From Physcomitrium patens (taxonomy: Eukaryota > Streptophyta > Bryopsida > Funariales > Funariaceae), in the NCBI RefSeq assembly GCF_000002425.4, contig NC_037266.1, forward strand, positions 7,257,180-7,321,179: a DNA stretch of 64,000 nt. Direction: 5' to 3'. The position numbers were made by a program, and so were the translations under genes. The notes under the pieces were generated by a model. It was given only the letters and a program-made list of their open reading frames with translations, did no database searches and had not been told where the DNA came from. Below are positions 62,401 to 64,000 of this stretch, piece by piece (positions within the stretch are counted from its first letter, which is position 1; every line of letters begins with the position of its first letter).

Positions 62401-62655
62401 GCAGCGCCAGCCCCATCTCAGAACTCCTGGCTGCACTGGATGAGAGGTGCGCCAGGGCCAGGTAAGAGCGCTGCAGTGAGCAGCTTGGAGGATCAGCTTG
62501 AGGAAGAAGCTGACCCATTTATGATTCCTCCGAATTACCGATGGATTGATATGGAAGAGAAGAAACGCCGCATGCGTGAAAAGAAAGGCCGAAGCAAGAA
62601 GGCCAAGAAGCCTCCTCGACCTCCATCCTCGCAGGACGTGGACACCAGCACTTAG
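59488..62655 (+). CDS. Ankyrin-repeat protein with GPCR-chaperone (ANKRD13-like) domain
   Basis: Predicted exons are 59488-60289, 60764-60876, 61177-62046 and 62266-62655; phases fit and give 724 residues. Ankyrin repeats lie at residues about 15-130 (VHAAVARRDH; ETPLHLAVRLGDADAVERLM; GWSALQEAVCAREEEIAIII). The GPCR-chaperone domain starts near residue 150 and includes FYMEISFHFESSVIPFIGRI, RIWKRGSNLRADMTLAGFDG, MYRPGIDVTEAE and WKAKVYDMHHVQ, then SRRVPGAMTDEE across the exon 2/3 junction. An acidic then basic low-complexity insert follows (about residues 330-500), before LRPILWLTPDFPLKTEELLPLLD and VAIPVVPTIRVVITFTKFEE. The C-terminus is Lys/Arg-rich (KKRRMREKKGRSKKAKK) and could act as a nuclear or membrane-binding signal. 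Animal relatives bind ubiquitinated membrane proteins or help receptor folding. Plants keep the domain, but the client is unknown, so the role is inferred. Confidence 0.9.
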
Positions 62656-64000
62656 ATTCTAGCATTGAGTTTGTGAGTAGCACTGTTTGTAGATTGATAC
62701 ATGATAGGTGTTCAGCTGGGGCTAATCCAAGCTTGGTGGCGCTTGGAGAAGCTTGGTGGTGCTTGAAGGAGCTTGAAGGGGCTTGAAGCAACTTGCTATA
62801 TTGTTAATGAGTAGTCATTTATACTGTCGAGCTGGTGTTGAAGGCAGCAATTGTCTGGATATTATTTTGCGGTGCCCTTTTTGCTTGTCTGTTTCAAGAC
62901 CACATCTTGTTAACTTTTCCATAGTTGAGATTTCGCTTCTATTTTAGTGTTCAAGTCTTTGGCCAGCATCCCTTCATATTGGACCTTCAGTCGTCTGTAG
63001 AGCGTGTTCCGCTCTGGCAAGCTGCATTACTCAAGAGTCCTTAGTTCCGAAATTGAGCCGTTGGAGGACAGCTGCTAACAGTTATTTGAATTGTTATGGC
63101 TCTTTACAATTGGCACTTCAATTGAAATGTTAAAGTCATCTGCTTTGGTAGTTTCGCTTGGTCTTCTCTAGTTGCTCTATTGATTAGCAGTGACTGCTAG
63201 AACGTATGTAGGCACTCACCAGGTTATGGTTTTGACTTCAGCCACAAAATTGTGAATGCATTTACATGTTTTCAGAGGCTACTAAAGACGGGAACTATTG
63301 AAGGTCACGAACATTAAATTACTATGTAGCCTAAAGTCAACTTCGAACGGATAACTGCCAATCAAGACTTGGAGGAATAAACTGACAGAGATCCACATCA
63401 CAGGTGCAGAAACCCTAAGGGTATGTTCATGTATGAACCGATTTTCGATTGAAAATGGTCCTTCATTGACGTCCGAAAACGAACATGGCCAATAGGTCTC
63501 CGTCTTCTTGTCGCGCACGATTCAAAGAGATAAATGCAATGAAGCCGAGACTTCTAAATTTAAACATTTCAGACGATCAAACCTACTCGCTGGGTAGGGG
63601 TCGTTCCAACACTTAAACTGTCCTATAGCGAGCACATTCTGCAAGAGGTTCGCCTCTATCAAAATACCAGATTGTCAGGCAATCCGGTCCTTAACCTAAG
63701 GGGATAAGCACACCTTGAGTTGCTAACAGCATTTCTGCTACACTCAGGACACCGATGCAGTGCAAAAAAAGGTATCCAACTTGCTCTCAGATGAGATGCA
63801 GCAAATCAAGAAATCAGAGTGTAATGTGATACATGATCACCGTGTCAGAGATCTGCAGGTGTCAGTTTGAATTCGCCCACTACGGAGACTAAAAACCAGT
63901 TTGACAAAAATCAAATCATACATTCACTAGCTTACTCCTGCCATTTCAGACCAACTCCACATAGAGAGCAACAATGTCGCCACTAGATCGTGGCTCTACG
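62656..64000. other. 3' flank of the ankyrin gene, no further gene recognised
   Basis: The first part likely holds the 3' UTR. A short imperfect repeat of gcttgaagg/gcttggtgg units lies at 62736-62794. The remainder to the window end shows no frame with recognisable similarity on either strand. Confidence 0.5.

Overview
This is nuclear DNA of a land plant, most likely a moss or another early-diverging lineage. That is an inference from the USP-kinase fusion, the short introns, the strongly AT-rich intergenic DNA and the type of Ty3/gypsy elements; no species marker was seen. The window holds three intron-containing genes, all on the + strand, and a block of nested and decayed LTR retrotransposons of about 41 kb between the first and second gene. 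No tRNA, rRNA or CRISPR was recognised.

Layout. 1367-5353: receptor-like cytoplasmic kinase (class VI type) with an N-terminal universal-stress-protein (USP) domain. 6507-47829: retrotransposon nest. It holds (A) a 5'-truncated chromovirus, + strand, 6507-9715; (B) an old minus-strand element, 9716-13227, whose 5' LTR appears to continue at 29631-30167; (C) a complete non-chromodomain, Tat/Athila-like element, + strand, 13233-29625, inserted in B, with TSD AGTTT; (D) a complete chromovirus, minus strand, 22040-28422, inserted in C, with TSD GTGAA; (F1) a decayed chromovirus, + strand, 30168-38956, hosting (G), a complete chromovirus of another family, 31084-37073, with TSD ATAGG/ATAGA; (F2) another decayed chromovirus, + strand, 38957-47829, hosting (E), a sister copy of D, 39619-46000, with TSD CCTTT. 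48485-52443: RING / pseudokinase / WD40 protein. 59488-62655: ankyrin-repeat protein with a GPCR-chaperone (ANKRD13-like) domain.

Most notable points. (1) All tail-bearing chromovirus copies (A, D, E, F2, G) carry a roughly 140-codon accessory ORF between the chromodomain and the 3' LTR that I do not recognise; in D it is uninterrupted although the pol of D is broken. (2) Element C carries a sense ORF of about 490 codons after integrase, ending in coiled coil, and a gag with four zinc-knuckle-like motifs. (3) D and E have different target-site duplications, yet the 5' LTR of D matches the 5' LTR of E and the 3' matches the 3', down to a shared 12-bp deletion. Standard reverse transcription does not predict this. 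(4) The LTRs of D/E and of G place a perfect or near-perfect hairpin just after the TATA box, with similar shape but different stem sequence. (5) The primer-binding-site-like sequence lies about 20-26 nt inside the LTR end in three families.

The host genes do not form a pathway together. The kinase and the RING/WD40 protein are probably signalling or regulatory proteins, and the ankyrin protein is probably a membrane-protein chaperone or trafficking factor. Decay in the elements is dominated by nonsense codons explained by C-to-T or G-to-A changes, as expected of methylated, silenced DNA. Exon borders were placed by eye from GT/AG sites, phase and family similarity, without transcript data.
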